Assembly: GCA_021613375.1 (NCBI GenBank)
Contig: CM038716.1
Span: 13,478,774-13,542,773 of the forward strand
Direction of reading: 5' to 3'
Length of the DNA: 64,000 bases
From: Megaleporinus macrocephalus
Taxonomy: Eukaryota; Chordata; Actinopteri; Characiformes; Anostomidae
Position 1 is the first letter of the stretch, and each line of letters opens with the position of its first letter. The position numbers and the translations under genes are program-made. This document shows, piece after piece, positions 22,802 to 33,838 of this stretch. The notes beneath the pieces are model-generated. The model saw only the letters and a list, made by a program, of their open reading frames with translations, did no database searches and was not told the origin of the DNA.

Positions 22802-23594
22802 GTGTCCACACTTGTGGACAGTTAATAGTTCAATAGTTAATAGTTCAATCAAAAGCATATGAAATGCATTTCACCCTCCAAACAACTAGATGACAGAATC
22901 ATAAGTCTCACTACTCCAGGGTAACAAAATCAATTCTCTTTGTCTATGAATTCTGTTGTAGTCTTAAATGCTGAGGCTTAGAATCTAGGATGACTGACAA
23001 TACTAAGAATGTAGAAAATGTCTCTGGTATGTCTATATTCAAAGTTTCTAAAATGTAAAATATATATATATATATATTAAACTGTTTTTCCTTATTTTAG
23101 ATGTTTTTATGGCTCATAAGTTTACATCATGCAACAAAAGCTATTAATATAAAAAAATTATAGTTTTTTATATGTTGTGTAGATGTATAAAAGTAATACA
23201 TTTATATAAATTTATAGTTGTGTGACATCTGTGTCCAGTATCAAGTTTTGAGAGTACTGTAACTATCACACTATTTGCAGCAAAATTCCAGCCTGAACAG
23301 ATTTATTAATGTTTCTATTAATTGTGCTTTTAGCATGCTTTTATTTTAAAAAAGAGAAGGAAACCTTATAATGTGTTCTAATATTTAGCATTTTTTATTT
23401 AAACGTTACAAAAAAGAAACTTAAAATTCAGCATTGTTTGTATAAAATGTTAGTTTTACAATATAATAAATTTAAAAGTTCATGAAAGATTTGAGGAAAG
23501 ATATAAACATTCTTGGAAACACTTTAGATGTTTTTAAAAACCGTATGTTCTGTTTTTTTACTCTGCTCATGCATGGTGTCCACATATGTGGACA
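22802..23594. mobile_element. Segment bounded by matching 18 bp palindromes
   Basis: TGTCCACACTTGTGGACA (22803-22820) and the perfect palindrome TGTCCACATATGTGGACA (23577-23594) frame about 775 bp of AT-rich sequence. Both are preceded by GTG or GG and followed by GTT. Matching palindromic termini suggest the two ends of a non-autonomous element, or two copies of one terminus, but no coding frame or clear TSD supports a class. Confidence 0.4.
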
Positions 23595-24217
23595 GTTCAC
23601 TTTAAAAAAAATAATTTTTTAAAATAATTCATGCATGAAAGGGATATAGACCGTGCAAAACAGAGAACGAAGTAAGCCCTTATGATATAGAATAGCTGAG
23701 CCAGATGTTTTCCCAAGCCTAAGATACATTGACCTCTGACTCTAAGTCTTTCTGAAAAACATTCATTTGCACAGCTTTCTATGTATATAGAAAAATATAT
23801 ATGAAAAAAAAAAACACTGCAGCACCTTTCAGACAAATATAATTGAAATTCAAGGTACTTCAAAGGTGATTCAAGAAAATATGAAATAAAAAGAAATAAT
23901 ACAAAAAATATTATAATAATAGCATTAATCATTTAATATAAAAATAAAAGGTGCATAATTAAGATTATCATTAGTTTTATTAATTAAAAGTTAATAAATA
24001 AAACAAGAGCAAACAAAATTTTAAAAAAGCTATAAAAATGAGGGGAGATTAATAATAATAATAATAAATACAACATAAATGAAATAAAATTAAATTAAAA
24101 TAGTAGACAAAGTAAAACAAATTAAATATTACAGATAACAAAAACAGATCAAATACAATCAAAGTATGAAAGTTTGGATATTAAGACGAAGAGAAAGTTT
24201 ATAAAAAAAGAAAAACA
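23595..24217 (-). other. AT-rich tract, possible 3' UTR of the adjacent LINE
   Basis: Very A-rich on plus, with TAATAATAATAATAATAA and many AAATTAAA runs. It lies directly downstream (on the minus strand) of the reverse-transcriptase remnant at 24218-24690, so it may be that element's 3' UTR. No tail motif is clear enough to define the end. Confidence 0.3.
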
Positions 24218-24690
24218 CTACATAAAAGCCGGACTGAACAAATAGGTTTTTAGATCACGCTTAAAGATTTCAAAGTTTTGAGCTTCTCTCACATCAGTTG
24301 GAAGGTTGTTCCAGCATTTTGGAGCATAGTGGCTAAAAGCAGCAAGGTTTTGTTTGGTTATTCTTTGTGGAACAGCTAAAAGAGAAGATCTGGAGGATCT
24401 GAGGAGCCGTCCTGGTTCATAAGTGGAAAGCATTTGAGTGAGGTAGTCTGGTGCGAGGCCATGTAGTGCTTTATAAACTAATTCATCAATACAAGAACAA
24501 ACAGGTAGCCAGTGTACAGACTTTAAAATCAGTGTACTGATAATGAGTGCTCTACTATTGGTCTTAGTCAGCACTCGGGCAGCAGAGTTTGGAATTAGCT
24601 GTAGCTGGTGTGTAGTAGTTGGTGGGCTGGAAAGGTGAGCGTTACAATAGTCCAACCTGCTAGTTGCACGTATGCAATGCAATTAACGTT
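24218..24690 (-). pseudogene. L2/CR1-like LINE ORF2 C-terminal fragment
   Basis: An uninterrupted 154-codon minus-strand frame encodes the last part of a non-LTR retrotransposon ORF2, downstream of the polymerase catalytic core. Motifs in order are SRLDYCNA near the start, QLQLIPNSAARVLTKT, SVHWLPV, VYKALHGLAPDYL, YEPGRLLRSS, LLAVP, FSHYAPKCWNNLP, and FKRDLKTYLFSPAF at the end. These match the conserved tail of L2/CR1-group elements. A full ORF2 is normally many hundreds of residues; only the C-terminus is present, so this is a 5'-truncated copy and cannot encode a working enzyme. The absence of stops suggests a fairly recent insertion. Confidence 0.9.
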
Positions 24691-25004
24691 TCATTAACTG
24701 AGGCCGAGGCTAACCCGTAAACTTCATTTGTTTGTTGAGAAAAAGTGATTTCACCCCACTTTCGGGGGCTTAGTTGTCCTTGTTGATGTATCAATCGTAA
24801 TGTTCCAGCCCACCTGGTTCAACAGGGTATTACCTGCTTCAGCTGCAGGATTAAAGCTGACCATTTGAATCAGGTGTGGTGGAGCAGGGGGGTCTCTAAA
24901 ACATACAGGACCACAGCTAAGCATGACTGCCCCAAGAATGCTGCCCTGAAGCAATTCTTGGGGGGGGGTTGCCCAGGGTCCCAGACTATCCTTAATCCGT
25001 CCTT
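24691..25004. repeat. Dispersed fish repeat fragment, class uncertain
   Basis: The phrase CCATTTGAATCAGGTGTGGT, then GGAGCAGGG and CTAAAACATACAGGAC, resembles a short dispersed repeat found in many fish genomes (recalled, not searched). It ends in a G-run near 24960-24968 and is followed directly by the truncated left end of element copy C. No frame is meaningful. Confidence 0.35.
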
Positions 25005-25395
25005 GCTATTAGGGAGTGCTAGTGTGTGTCGTGCTGGTGTGAGTGGATCAGACACCTCAGTGTCACTGCACCAGTGTCGTCCACCAACCAAAACTATCCA
25101 GACAGCAGTGTCCTGTGGGCGGCGTCCTGTGTCCACTGATGAAGGACTAGAGGAACACAAACTGTGCAGCAGCAGATGAGCTACTGTCTCTGACTTTACA
25201 TCTACAAGGTGGACCAGCAAGTTGTAAGAGTGTCTAATAGAGTGGACAGTGAGTGGACACTACTGTGTCTGATTCACTCACACCAGCACAACACACACTA
25301 ACTAACACACCACCACCACGTCAGTGTCACTGCAGTGCTGAGAATGACCAACCTCCCTAATAGTACCTGCTCTGTGGTGGTCCTGTGGGGGTCCT
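25005..25395 (+). mobile_element. Long-TIR DNA element, copy C (left-truncated)
   Basis: It starts within TTGCTATTAGGGAGTGCT, passes the CCAGACAGCAGTGTCCTGTG core and GCAGCAGCAGATGAGCTACT, and has a full inner right arm: CAGTGTCACTGCAGTGCTGA, TAGTACCTGCTCTGTGGTGG, TCCTGTGGGGGTCCTG. Copy D at 27317 has the same left junction, so this left boundary belongs to a subfamily rather than to a private deletion. The 116-codon minus frame is non-functional. Confidence 0.8.
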
Positions 25396-25735
25396 GGCCA
25401 CAAGCTTCATAAATATGGAGGAGTGAGTTTGGTTGGAGGAACTTGACTGACCTGCACAGAGTCCTGACCTCAACCTGATAGAAGACCTTTGGGATGAATT
25501 AGAGTGGAGACTGTGAGCCAGACCTTCTCGTCCAACATCAGTGTCTGACCTCACAGATGGTCTTCTGGAAGAACGGTCAAACATTCCCATAAACACTCTC
25601 CTACACCGTGTGGAGAGACTTCCCAGAAGAGCTGAAGCTGTTATAGCTGCAAAGGTTGGGCCGACATCATATTAAACCCTATGGATTAAGAATGGGACGT
25701 CACTCAAGTTCATTCTACAGGTGTATAATATTGAG
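25396..25735 (+). pseudogene. Tc1-like transposase C-terminal fragment
   Basis: Reading plus, CTTGACCTCAACCTGATAGA-type coding gives DLNLIEDLWDELEWRL, the Tc1 block around the last catalytic Glu of the DDE triad. Downstream are a TSVSDLTD-like segment and the decayed helix before the stop. A TGA follows WRL, and the C-terminal helix (ELKLL) is out of frame, so the copy is dead. The trailing CCTATGGATTAAGAATGGGA is the familiar end region of fish Tc1 elements. It abuts the right end of element copy C, so one may have inserted next to the other. Confidence 0.75.
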
Positions 25736-26244
25736 AAATATTAAAATATATAAATAAATAAATACATTTGGAAAACCAACACTGAGCACGCTAGAGTTCC
25801 GCCACCCAGCTCCAGGTTCAGCCTCAGGTTGGTCTTCACTTGTGTATGATGGATGGACAACTTCCATTTGTGCTGGCGCTCTAACAGCAGACGTTTGGAG
25901 TCTTACCGTAAAACATCAAGCCTGATTGATGAAGACCGAGCCGGTCTCTCCAAACGTCCTTCAGAAACCTGATCTGAGAGCTGTCAGAGTGGACCGTCTG
26001 GAAGGAAGCCTCAGTGGAACAGCATTAGGTTTCACATTGATATGTTCTGGTAAAGTGGACATTATTTATGTTTGGCTACTCTGTTATTGAGCCCTCCGGC
26101 TGCAGAGAGAGATCATAAACCTCGGCTTCTCCATTTGGGCTCTAAATATAAACATAGAAGCTCCGTTCATCGTTCTAGAAAGTTTCTAATAGCAATGTTC
26201 TCAAATGGAGGCTTTACGAAGTATACCGTAAATAAATAAATAAA
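25736..26244. other. No gene recognised; single-copy within window
   Basis: About 500 bp. The segment 26030-26200 (TTTGGCTACTCTGTTATTGA, CTCTAAATATAAACATAGAA) is AT-balanced and has no match in the window. Possible host non-coding sequence. Confidence 0.35.
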
Positions 26245-26440
26245 TATATATATATCGTCGCTGCCCAGAGATTTTCATCTTTCTACATCTTTTCAACACA
26301 ACAGCATAATTTTATTATGAATGGACCAATAGAAATACTCCAAAACACGCTTAGAAAGAATAATCTGGTTCCATTGACTTACATTGAAAGTAAAGACATG
26401 TTTTGTCCTCTCTTGTTAGTAGTTATTATTTTGGAGATAA
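26245..26440 (-). mobile_element. Palindromic MITE family, arm next to (TA)n
   Basis: A TATATATA tract at 26246 leads into CGTCGCTGCCCAGAGATTTT, then TATGAATGGACCAATAGAAA, TACTCCAAAACACGC, CTGGTTCCATTGACTTACAT. The order is that of a right-hand arm. The 97-codon frame starting here is a shadow. Confidence 0.7.
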
Positions 26441-26678
26441 ATACATTCTTTCTATATTATTTGACCACAACAGCTGCTCTTTTTACACACAAACTCAACG
26501 TATATTCATTTTTACAAATTAGCTTTGGGGGAGTTCATTACAAATTAATATTATATTGTAATAATTATATTGATATTTTTTTTTACCTTACATTTTCAAA
26601 CTATATATGATTGAAAGCAAAAAAAGAAATATCACCGCCACATAAACTATTCCTTACATCTATGGACAAAAACAATGG

Positions 26679-26680
<2 letters not shown>

Positions 26681-26758
<78 letters not shown>
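26681..26758. repeat. (TA)n microsatellite
   Basis: About 35 TA units, located some 240 bp after the MITE arm at 26245-26440. Confidence 0.95.
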
Positions 26759-27316
26759 ATTTTATTTTATCTACTTACAGTTTGACAATCAACACCTAAA
26801 CAATTATAAAATATAGATAAATAAATTATTTAAACGTGTCTATTCAATCTGTGTTGGAGTGTGAGGGGTTAAGTGGAAGCCTGTGAGTCTGTGTCTCCCC
26901 CTATAGGGACTGTGATGCCTCTACAGAATGTTGGTGATTGGTGGTCCCGCTGTTCGTGTACAGAGGGGTCCAGGCAGTTCTAATTCAGAGCCATACTCAT
27001 TTCAAATAACAGTCAAATTGACCAATCATATCTTCCCTCTAAGTGGGCGGGGCTCAACTGCATAATCATTTCCGCCCACTGTGGCGACGCTAGCTGGAGA
27101 AACAGCTAGCTAGTGCTAGGCTACCACTGCTAGCTAGTTTGCTGAGTCATGATGGAAGCCCATGTCCCGCCCCCCATACTGTCAAAACCACGCCCTCCGT
27201 GATTCCGGTGGTATTAGTGGTAATTGAGAGATTGGTCACTTGAGAAAGGCTACAGCGTTCCAGTGAGTGGGCGTGGTTTCTTTAATGGACACGCCCCCAG
27301 CTTTTCAGAGTAGTTG
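26759..27316. other. No gene recognised; GC-richer patch
   Basis: 27040-27310 is unusually GC-rich for this window, with repeated GCTAGCTAG and GGGCGTGG/CCACGCCC motifs. The GGGCGTGG and CCACGCCC pairs could be weak inverted repeats or part of an unidentified element. No coding frame. Confidence 0.35.
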
Positions 27317-27757
27317 CTAATCCGTCATTGCTATGAGGGAGTGCTGGTGTATGTTGTGCTGGTGGGAGTGAATCAAACACCCTTAGTGTCTCTGCTGGAC
27401 TGAGAACCATCGTCCACCAGCCAAAAGTATCCAGACAGCAGTGTCCTGTGGGCGGCGTCCTGTGTCCACTGATGATGAAGGACTAGAGGGACACAAACTG
27501 TGCAGCAGCAGATGAGCTACTGTCTCTGACTTTACATCTACAAGGTGGACCAGTAAGTAGTAGGAGTGTCTAATAGAGTGGACAGTGAGTGGACACAGTG
27601 TTTAAACACTATGTCTGATCCACTCACACTAGCACAACACACACTAACTAACACACCACCACCACCATGTCAATGTCAATGCAGTGCTGAGAATGACCCA
27701 CCTCCCTAATAGTACCTGCTCTGTGGTGGTCCTGTGGGGGTCCTGGCCCCAATTTTG
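27317..27757 (+). mobile_element. Long-TIR DNA element, copy D
   Basis: The same junction as copy C (CCGTCATTGCTATGAGGGAG), the core CCAGACAGCAGTGTCCTGTG, GATGAGCTACTGTCTCTGAC, and right arm AATAGTACCTGCTCTGTGGT ending TGTGGGGGTCCTGG. It is longer than copy C in the middle by the GTGTTTAAACACTATG block. Confidence 0.8.
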
Positions 27758-28505
27758 CTTTCAGCATTGCGACCAATCAGAACGCAGACAGTGTAGATTG
27801 ACTGTATACAGAAGTGGAAGCTCAGGCCAGTAAGGGGTTAAACAGTAAACTGTGGAGTCCCCCTGCGCTCGGCGCTGGTGCTCAAGTCATCGCGTGTTAG
27901 TTCTGAGTGACGGGTGAAGCCCGCCGGAGCTGATCTCAGTAGGAGGTGAAGATTGTTTCCTGACCCAGAACAGCAGACGTGAGGGTCCATCCCTCCCGCA
28001 ACATGGTGCAAGTGTCCATCTCCCGTCCATCTACGCCGACAGCGCTCCTCTTCCTCCGGCGGTCTGGCTCCTGTGTCCTAGCGCTGGTGTTTTCCTGAGG
28101 CTGGAGCGCTCCAGGGGGCCTCTTTATGGTGGACTCCAGGAGATACGTCATGAGTTTCTATTTACTGTGACGTTCTTATTGCTCTTATATATCAGTCTCT
28201 AAATAATGGACATGAAAGACTCATAAAAAGAGACATCTATTGTAAATTTACTTCTCTTTCACGAGGCCTGGAACTAATAAATCTCCCTCCTGCTCTCCGT
28301 CTTTTTTATTATTATATATATATATATATTTATTTTTTTTAAAAATTGACTTCGCTAAAAAAGAATCAGCATGCTCCGGGTCATAAATTACTGCTGCAGC
28401 TCAACCGCTCTCATTTCACAGGATAGAAATATTAGATAGCACCGGCTGCGTTTCGGGTTATAACTCTTGCAAGACACAAATGTATGAAAATTATAATTGA
28501 TTGCA

Positions 28506-28508
<3 letters not shown>
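27758..28508. other. No gene recognised; two single-copy patches
   Basis: 27830-28140 is GC-rich, with a 71-codon minus frame lacking motifs. 28180-28300 and 28370-28440 (CATAAATTACTGCTGCAGCT) have balanced composition and no match in the window. Either could be host non-coding sequence. Confidence 0.35.
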
Positions 28509-28538
<30 letters not shown>

Positions 28539-28557
28539 CTTTTTTTTTTTTTTTTTT
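28509..28557. repeat. (TA)n followed by a T-run
   Basis: About 15 TA units then about 19 T residues. Simple sequence only. Confidence 0.9.
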
Positions 28558-28657
28558 GGTGATTAAAAACGACAAAATGATTCTGTCATGAAACACATTA
28601 TCATTATAACTATGAAAACTGAAGCCATAATTATCCACAATAATAGAAATAAATATA

Positions 28658-29805
28658 TACACAGGGGTTGGACAATGAAACTGAAACTGGTTTTAGACCA
28701 CAATAATTTATTAGTATGGTGTAGGGCCTCCTTTTGCGGCCAATACAGCGTCAGTTGGTTTTGGTAATGACATATACAAGTCCTGCTCAGTGGTCAGAGG
28801 GACTTTAAGCCCTTCTTCTTGCAGGACAGTGTTCAGGTCACTACGTGATGCTGGTGGAGGAAAGCGTTTCCTGACTCGCTCCTCCAAAACACCCCAAAGT
28901 GTCTCAATAATATTTAGATCTGGTGACTGTGCAGGCCATGGGAGATGTTCAACTTTACTTTCATGTTCATCAAACCATCTTTCTCCAGTCCTGCTGTGTG
29001 TGTTGGTGCATCGTCATCCTGATACACGGCACCGCCTTCTGGATACAATGTTTGAACCATTGGATGCACATGGTCCTCCAGAATGGTTTGGTAGACCTTG
29101 GCAGTATTGGGCCAAAACCAAACCATCACTGATCCACCCCCATGCTTCACTCTGGGCATGCAACAGTCTGGGTGGTCTGCTTCTGCCGTAACTCTCCCGG
29201 ATGTGGAGAAAACAGTAAAGGTGGATCATCAGAGAACAATACATGTTTCACATTGTCCACAGCTCAAGATTTGTTCTCTTTGCACCATTGAAACTGGTGT
29301 TTGGCATTGGCACGAGTGACCAAAGGTTTGGCTATAGCAGCCGGCCGTGTATATTGACCCTGTGGAGCTCCTGACGGACAGTTCTGGTGAAACAGGAGAA
29401 GCTGAGGTCCACATTTAACTCTGTCGTGATTTGTTCAGCCGTGGTTTTATGTTTTTTGGATACAATCCGGGTTAGAACCCAACATCCCTTTCAGACAGCT
29501 TCCTCTCGCGTCCACAGTTAATCCTGGTGGATGTGGTTGGTCCTTCTTGGTGGTCTGCTGACGTTACCCTGGATACCGTGGCTCTTGATACATCACAAAG
29601 ACTTGCTGTCTTGGTCACAGATGCGCCAGCAAGACGTGCACCAACAGTTTGTCCTCTTTTGAACTCTGGTACGTCCCATAATGCTGTGTTATTGTAATAT
29701 TTAGAGCTAAACTGTGATCTTACCTGCTAACTGAACTTCACACTCTGCTCTTACTGGTGAATTAATGAAGATTGACCACCAGACTGGTCCAACTTAGCCA
29801 TGAAA
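28658..29805 (-). pseudogene. Tc1-like transposon with decayed transposase
   Basis: A TA (28658-28659) precedes CACAGGGGTTGGACAATGAA, a known style of Tc1 terminal repeat. The transposase lies on the minus strand and is broken by frameshifts. The best block (28914-29159) reads VKHGGGSVMVWFWPNTAKVY, then ILEDHVHPMVQTLYPEG and YQDDDAPTHTAG, which carries the second catalytic Asp of the DDE domain. The N-terminal DNA-binding part is in other frames at 29230-29720. The far end stops within ACCAGACTGGTCCAACTTAG near 29805 without its outer TIR. Frames at 28790-29319 on plus are shadows. Confidence 0.88.
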
Positions 29806-31107
29806 TTTGATGTATATCAAAAATATAAATATATGAATATTTATGGTAGGTTAATTGTATTAGAATAAGAATTAATTTATTTATTTTTGGATTAATGATC
29901 GAAACGCTTAGATGACTCAACGTTATGGTCCATAACAGCACCAAACATAGCAAGAACAAACCCTGCCTCTCTAAAGCTAACAGCTAAAACCACAGCTTTC
30001 AGCAGAAAACCCACCACTCCACCCGTAGCCCTGTGCATCTCTTCTTCTCGTTATTAAAACTTAATGACCACAGTGCAGCATGAACCTCATCCTAATGCAG
30101 CATGTGTTTCCAGGACCCCACCACACAGGACCCTCAAGCCAAAGCTCCTAGAAAAGACATCTACAGTAAAGTGCTTGCTGGGATCTCAGTAAGAAGTTGT
30201 TATACTTAGATTTAGGCTTCCTACATGAGGACTTCATTACACATAAACAAGGGTGTAGGAGTGGGTTTGATATTGGATTTATCCAATAAATATAACCTAT
30301 AAGCTGATTCCACTGTAGGTAAGGTAGTAAATCACTGTATGTAAAGTGACGTAGAACAACATTTGTGGAATTACAGAAAATAGCTAATAAATAAACAAAA
30401 TACAACATTATCTGTACGTCTGATTATTATTAGATAAATCCAATTAAAACTCACTTTACAAACTAAACTAGATACTCCACATTACACGCTACTGCTGTCA
30501 GAAAACTTTTAAATTATACATGCAGTGTCTGGATCTGGATTATATACATATATAACAAAAAAATATATTATTATATTTGCAGTATAATGTTGAAATGAAA
30601 TGATAAATAAATGTATATCAATGTTTCCTGATTAGACTAGACTAGCATTAGTGTTAGACAGTAAGGCTGTGTCCCAAACAGCGCCCTCTAGAACATTACA
30701 TACTGAACTACTGACAGCACTTCTAACTATGGAGTTCTTTTATTTATTAATTAATTAATTTATTTATTTTATTATATTTTATTATTTTACATATGTAGTG
30801 TAGTAGCAGTCTGCAGTTTGGGGGCGTGGCCAGAGAGTAATGTATCTTTACGTTTCAGAGTACTTTCTGACTAAAGTTAATATAAACGTTAGCTAACTCA
30901 AACCCTCCTAGTCTGTTACCATAACAACAGATTATACTAAAGCTGTTTATTACAGTATATATGGTCATCATTGTTATTCACTGCTCTCATCACTGACCTC
31001 ACGTTTAAAGCTGGCGTAGCTACCGGACACTCCAGAGAAGCGAGAGCTCGGCTCAGTGAAGCTGCTGACTTCAGGATATTTCTGAACAGGCATCTCAACA
31101 CAAGCCT
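29806..31107. other. No gene recognised; ~1.3 kb AT-rich
   Basis: No tandem repeat or named element. ATTAATTAATTAATTTATTT near 30748 is simple sequence. Short frames (30148-30408 minus, 30937-31161 minus) have no motifs. Confidence 0.4.
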
Positions 31108-31290
31108 TAACACAGTGAAAGACCACCTAACAACCAGAACCTTAACACAGTGAAAGACCACCTGACAACCAGAGCCTTAACACAGTGAAAGACCACCTAA
31201 TAACCAGAGCCTTAACACAGTGAAAGACCACCTAACAACCAGAGCCTTAACACAGTGAAGGACCACTTAACAACCAGAGCCCGTTACTAA
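31108..31290. repeat. 35 bp minisatellite, ~5 units
   Basis: The unit is CCTTAACACAGTGAAAGACC then ACCTAACAACCAGAG, with starts near 31108, 31140, 31174, 31210 and 31245. This unit is unrelated in sequence to the 35 bp array at 55.5 kb. Confidence 0.9.
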
Positions 31291-31508
31291 CAACAAACAC
31301 AGCGCGTGAATTGCGAAGGCTGCCAAAACATGTTTTTAAAATAAAAGTTTTATTTTTTGGGTGGGACAAATCAACCTGTCTCTGATATTGGGTGGGACAC
31401 GTCCCCCCAATCCCCCCTGGTTCCTACACCAATGCACATGAACAAACCCTAAGTGGGCTATTGCTATGGAATCATTGCTTTGGGATACATGGTAGCTGCT
31501 AAGGTGTT

Positions 31509-31510
<2 letters not shown>

Positions 31511-31603
<93 letters not shown>
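31511..31603. repeat. (TA)n microsatellite
   Basis: About 46 uninterrupted TA units. Frames reading YIYIYI here are artefacts. Confidence 0.97.
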
Positions 31604-31605
<2 letters not shown>

Positions 31606-32035
31606 CAAGTGATATTGTAAGAAATGGAGCCGGCAGATGTTTTTAAATGACTGCTGTGTATGTAGCCTCTGTTTTATGAAATGCTCTGGGTTTGTTGTTA
31701 TCACTGCTTTGATCTGCTTCGTGTTTATCAGTCTTTTCTCCTTGACTTGCTCTTCGGCTGGGTCTGCCAGTCCTGTGTTTTTGTTTTCTGACCTCGTCCA
31801 TGTATCTGTTTACGCTCCTCTCGGGTTTGACCTGGCCTGGCTTTGTGTCCGCGCTCGTGGATTGTCCTTTCATCGTAAGAGCTTTATCTCCCTTTAATGT
31901 CCGCCAGCGTGCAGACCATCACGGCAGCGTTAGACCTGGAACAGCCGCCGTCTGGTACACTGAACCAGCAGAGCCGCTCCGTTCAGTCTGATCTCTCTAC
32001 ACGCACAGAGTTTCTATGGAAATTAAATATTATAT
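31604..32035. other. Unidentified segment, possibly an old retroelement edge
   Basis: The pyrimidine-rich run of 31700-31880 (CTTTTCTCCTTGACTTGCTC, CTGTGTTTTTGTTTTCTGAC) resembles the TC-rich parts of fish LTR elements. There is no PBS, no polypurine tract and no pol frame, so this stays a guess. Overlapping frames on both strands (76-86 codons) carry no domain. Confidence 0.2.
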
Positions 32036-32105
32036 ATTATGTCAGTCAAAAGTTTGGAGACATCTACCCAGGTGTTCTTTATTTGTACTATTGTAATAGT
32101 ACTTT
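32036..32105 (+). mobile_element. Tc1-like TIR fragment
   Basis: CAGTCAAAAGTTTGGAGACA followed by TCTACCCAGGTGTTCTTTAT matches the end of a common Tc1-like family (consensus-style GTCAAAAGTTTGGACACACC, from memory). Only the end is present before the TG-rich array starts. Confidence 0.5.
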
Positions 32106-32835
32106 TTCTTTGGGGAAGTGTGCTCACTGCCCCCTAGTGTGTGTGTTAACTAGTGTGTATGTATGTGGGTGTTTCACTGCCCCCTAGTGTGTGTTGGTGT
32201 TTCACTGCTCCTAGCGTGTGTGTTCACTAGTGTGTGTGTGTTTTACTGCCCCTAGTGTGTCTTCACTAGGGTATGTATGTGTATGTGAGTGTTTGACTGC
32301 CCCCTAGTTGGTGTGTGTGTGTGTGTATGTATATGGGTGTTTCACTGCCCCCTTGTGTGTATGATCACTAATGTGAGTGTGTGTGTATATGTGGGTGTAT
32401 CACTGCCCCCTTGTGTGTATGATCACTAGTGTGAGTGTGTGTGTGTATTTGGGTGTTTGACTGCCCCCTAGTGTGTGTGTTCACTAGTGTGTGTGTATGT
32501 ATATGGGTGTATCACTGCCCCCTAGTGTGTATGATCACTAGTGTGAGTGTGTGTGTGTATGGGTGTATCACTGCTCCCTAGTGTGTGTATTCACTTGTGT
32601 GTATGGGGGTGTTTACTGCCCCCTAGTGTGTGTGATCAATAGTGTGTGTGTATGTATGTGGATGTATCACTGTCCCCTAGTGTGTGTGTTCACTAGTGTA
32701 TGTGTGCATGTGGGGATTCACTGCCCCCTAGTGTGCATGTTTACTAGTGCATGTATATGTGTGTGTTTCACTGCTCCTAGTGTGTGTGCTCACTAGTATA
32801 TATGTGTATGTGTGTGTTTCACTGCTCCTAATATT
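32106..32835. repeat. TG-rich minisatellite, ~50-65 bp variable unit, about 13 copies
   Basis: Units centre on TCACTGCCCCCTAGTGTGTG, followed by TTCACTAGTGTGTG and a GTATGTATGTGGGTGTT run of variable length. Unit length varies because the (TG)n part expands and contracts. The plus frames (32551-32796) with CPLVCVFTSV repeats reflect the DNA unit. Confidence 0.9.
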
Positions 32836-32845
32836 TCTAATTCCT

Positions 32846-33838
32846 AAATATAAACTGAATATGAATGTAATGAATATGAATGTAATGATTATGAATGTAA
32901 TTAATATGAATATAAACTGAATATGAATGTAATGAATATGAATGTAATTAAAATGAATATAAACTGAATATGAATGTAATGATTATGAATGTAATTAATA
33001 TGAATATAAACTGAATATGAATGTAATGATTATGAATGTAATTAATATGAATATAAACTGAATATGAATGTAATGAATATAAATGTAATTAATATGAATA
33101 TAAACTGAATATGAATGTAATGAATATGAATGTAATTAATATGAATATAAACTGAATATGAACGTAATGAATAGGAATGTAATTAATATGAATATAAACT
33201 GAATATGAACGTAATGAATAGGAATGTAATTAATATGAATATAAACTGAATATGAATGTAATGATTATGAATGTAATTAATATGAATATAAACTGAATAT
33301 GAATGTAATGAATATAAATGTAATTAATATGAATATAAACTGAATATGAATGTAATGAATATGAATGTAATTAATATGAATATAAACTGAATATGAACGT
33401 AATGAATAGGAATGTAATTAATATGAATATAAACTGAATATGAACGTAATGAATAGGAATGTAATTAATATGAATATAAACTGAATATGAATGTAATGAT
33501 TATGAATGTAATTAATATGAATATAAACTGAATATGAATGTAATGAATAGGAATGTAATTAATATGAATATAAACTGAATATGAATGTAATGAATAGGAA
33601 TGTAATTAATATGAATATAAACTGAATATGAATGTAATGATTATGAATGTAATTAATATGAATGTAATTAATATGAATATAAACTGAATATGAATGTAAT
33701 GAATATGAATGTAATTAATATGAATATAAACTGAATATGAATGTAATGATCATGAATGTAATGAATATGAATGTAATTAATATGAATATAAACTGAATAT
33801 GAATGTAATGAATGTGAATGTAATGAATATGAATGTAA
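32846..33838. repeat. 47 bp minisatellite, ~21 units, with 235 bp higher-order repeat
   Basis: The unit is AATATGAATGTAATGAATAT then GAATGTAATTAATATGAATA then TAAACTG. The marker AACGTAATGAATAGG occurs at 33161 and 33208 and again at 33396 and 33443, an offset of 235 bp or exactly five units. Very AT-rich, with TAATTA in each typical unit. Confidence 0.96.

Noticed and set aside
28790..29319. Plus frames of 133, 73 and 69 codons
   Set aside because: Antisense shadows of a Tc1 transposase on the minus strand.
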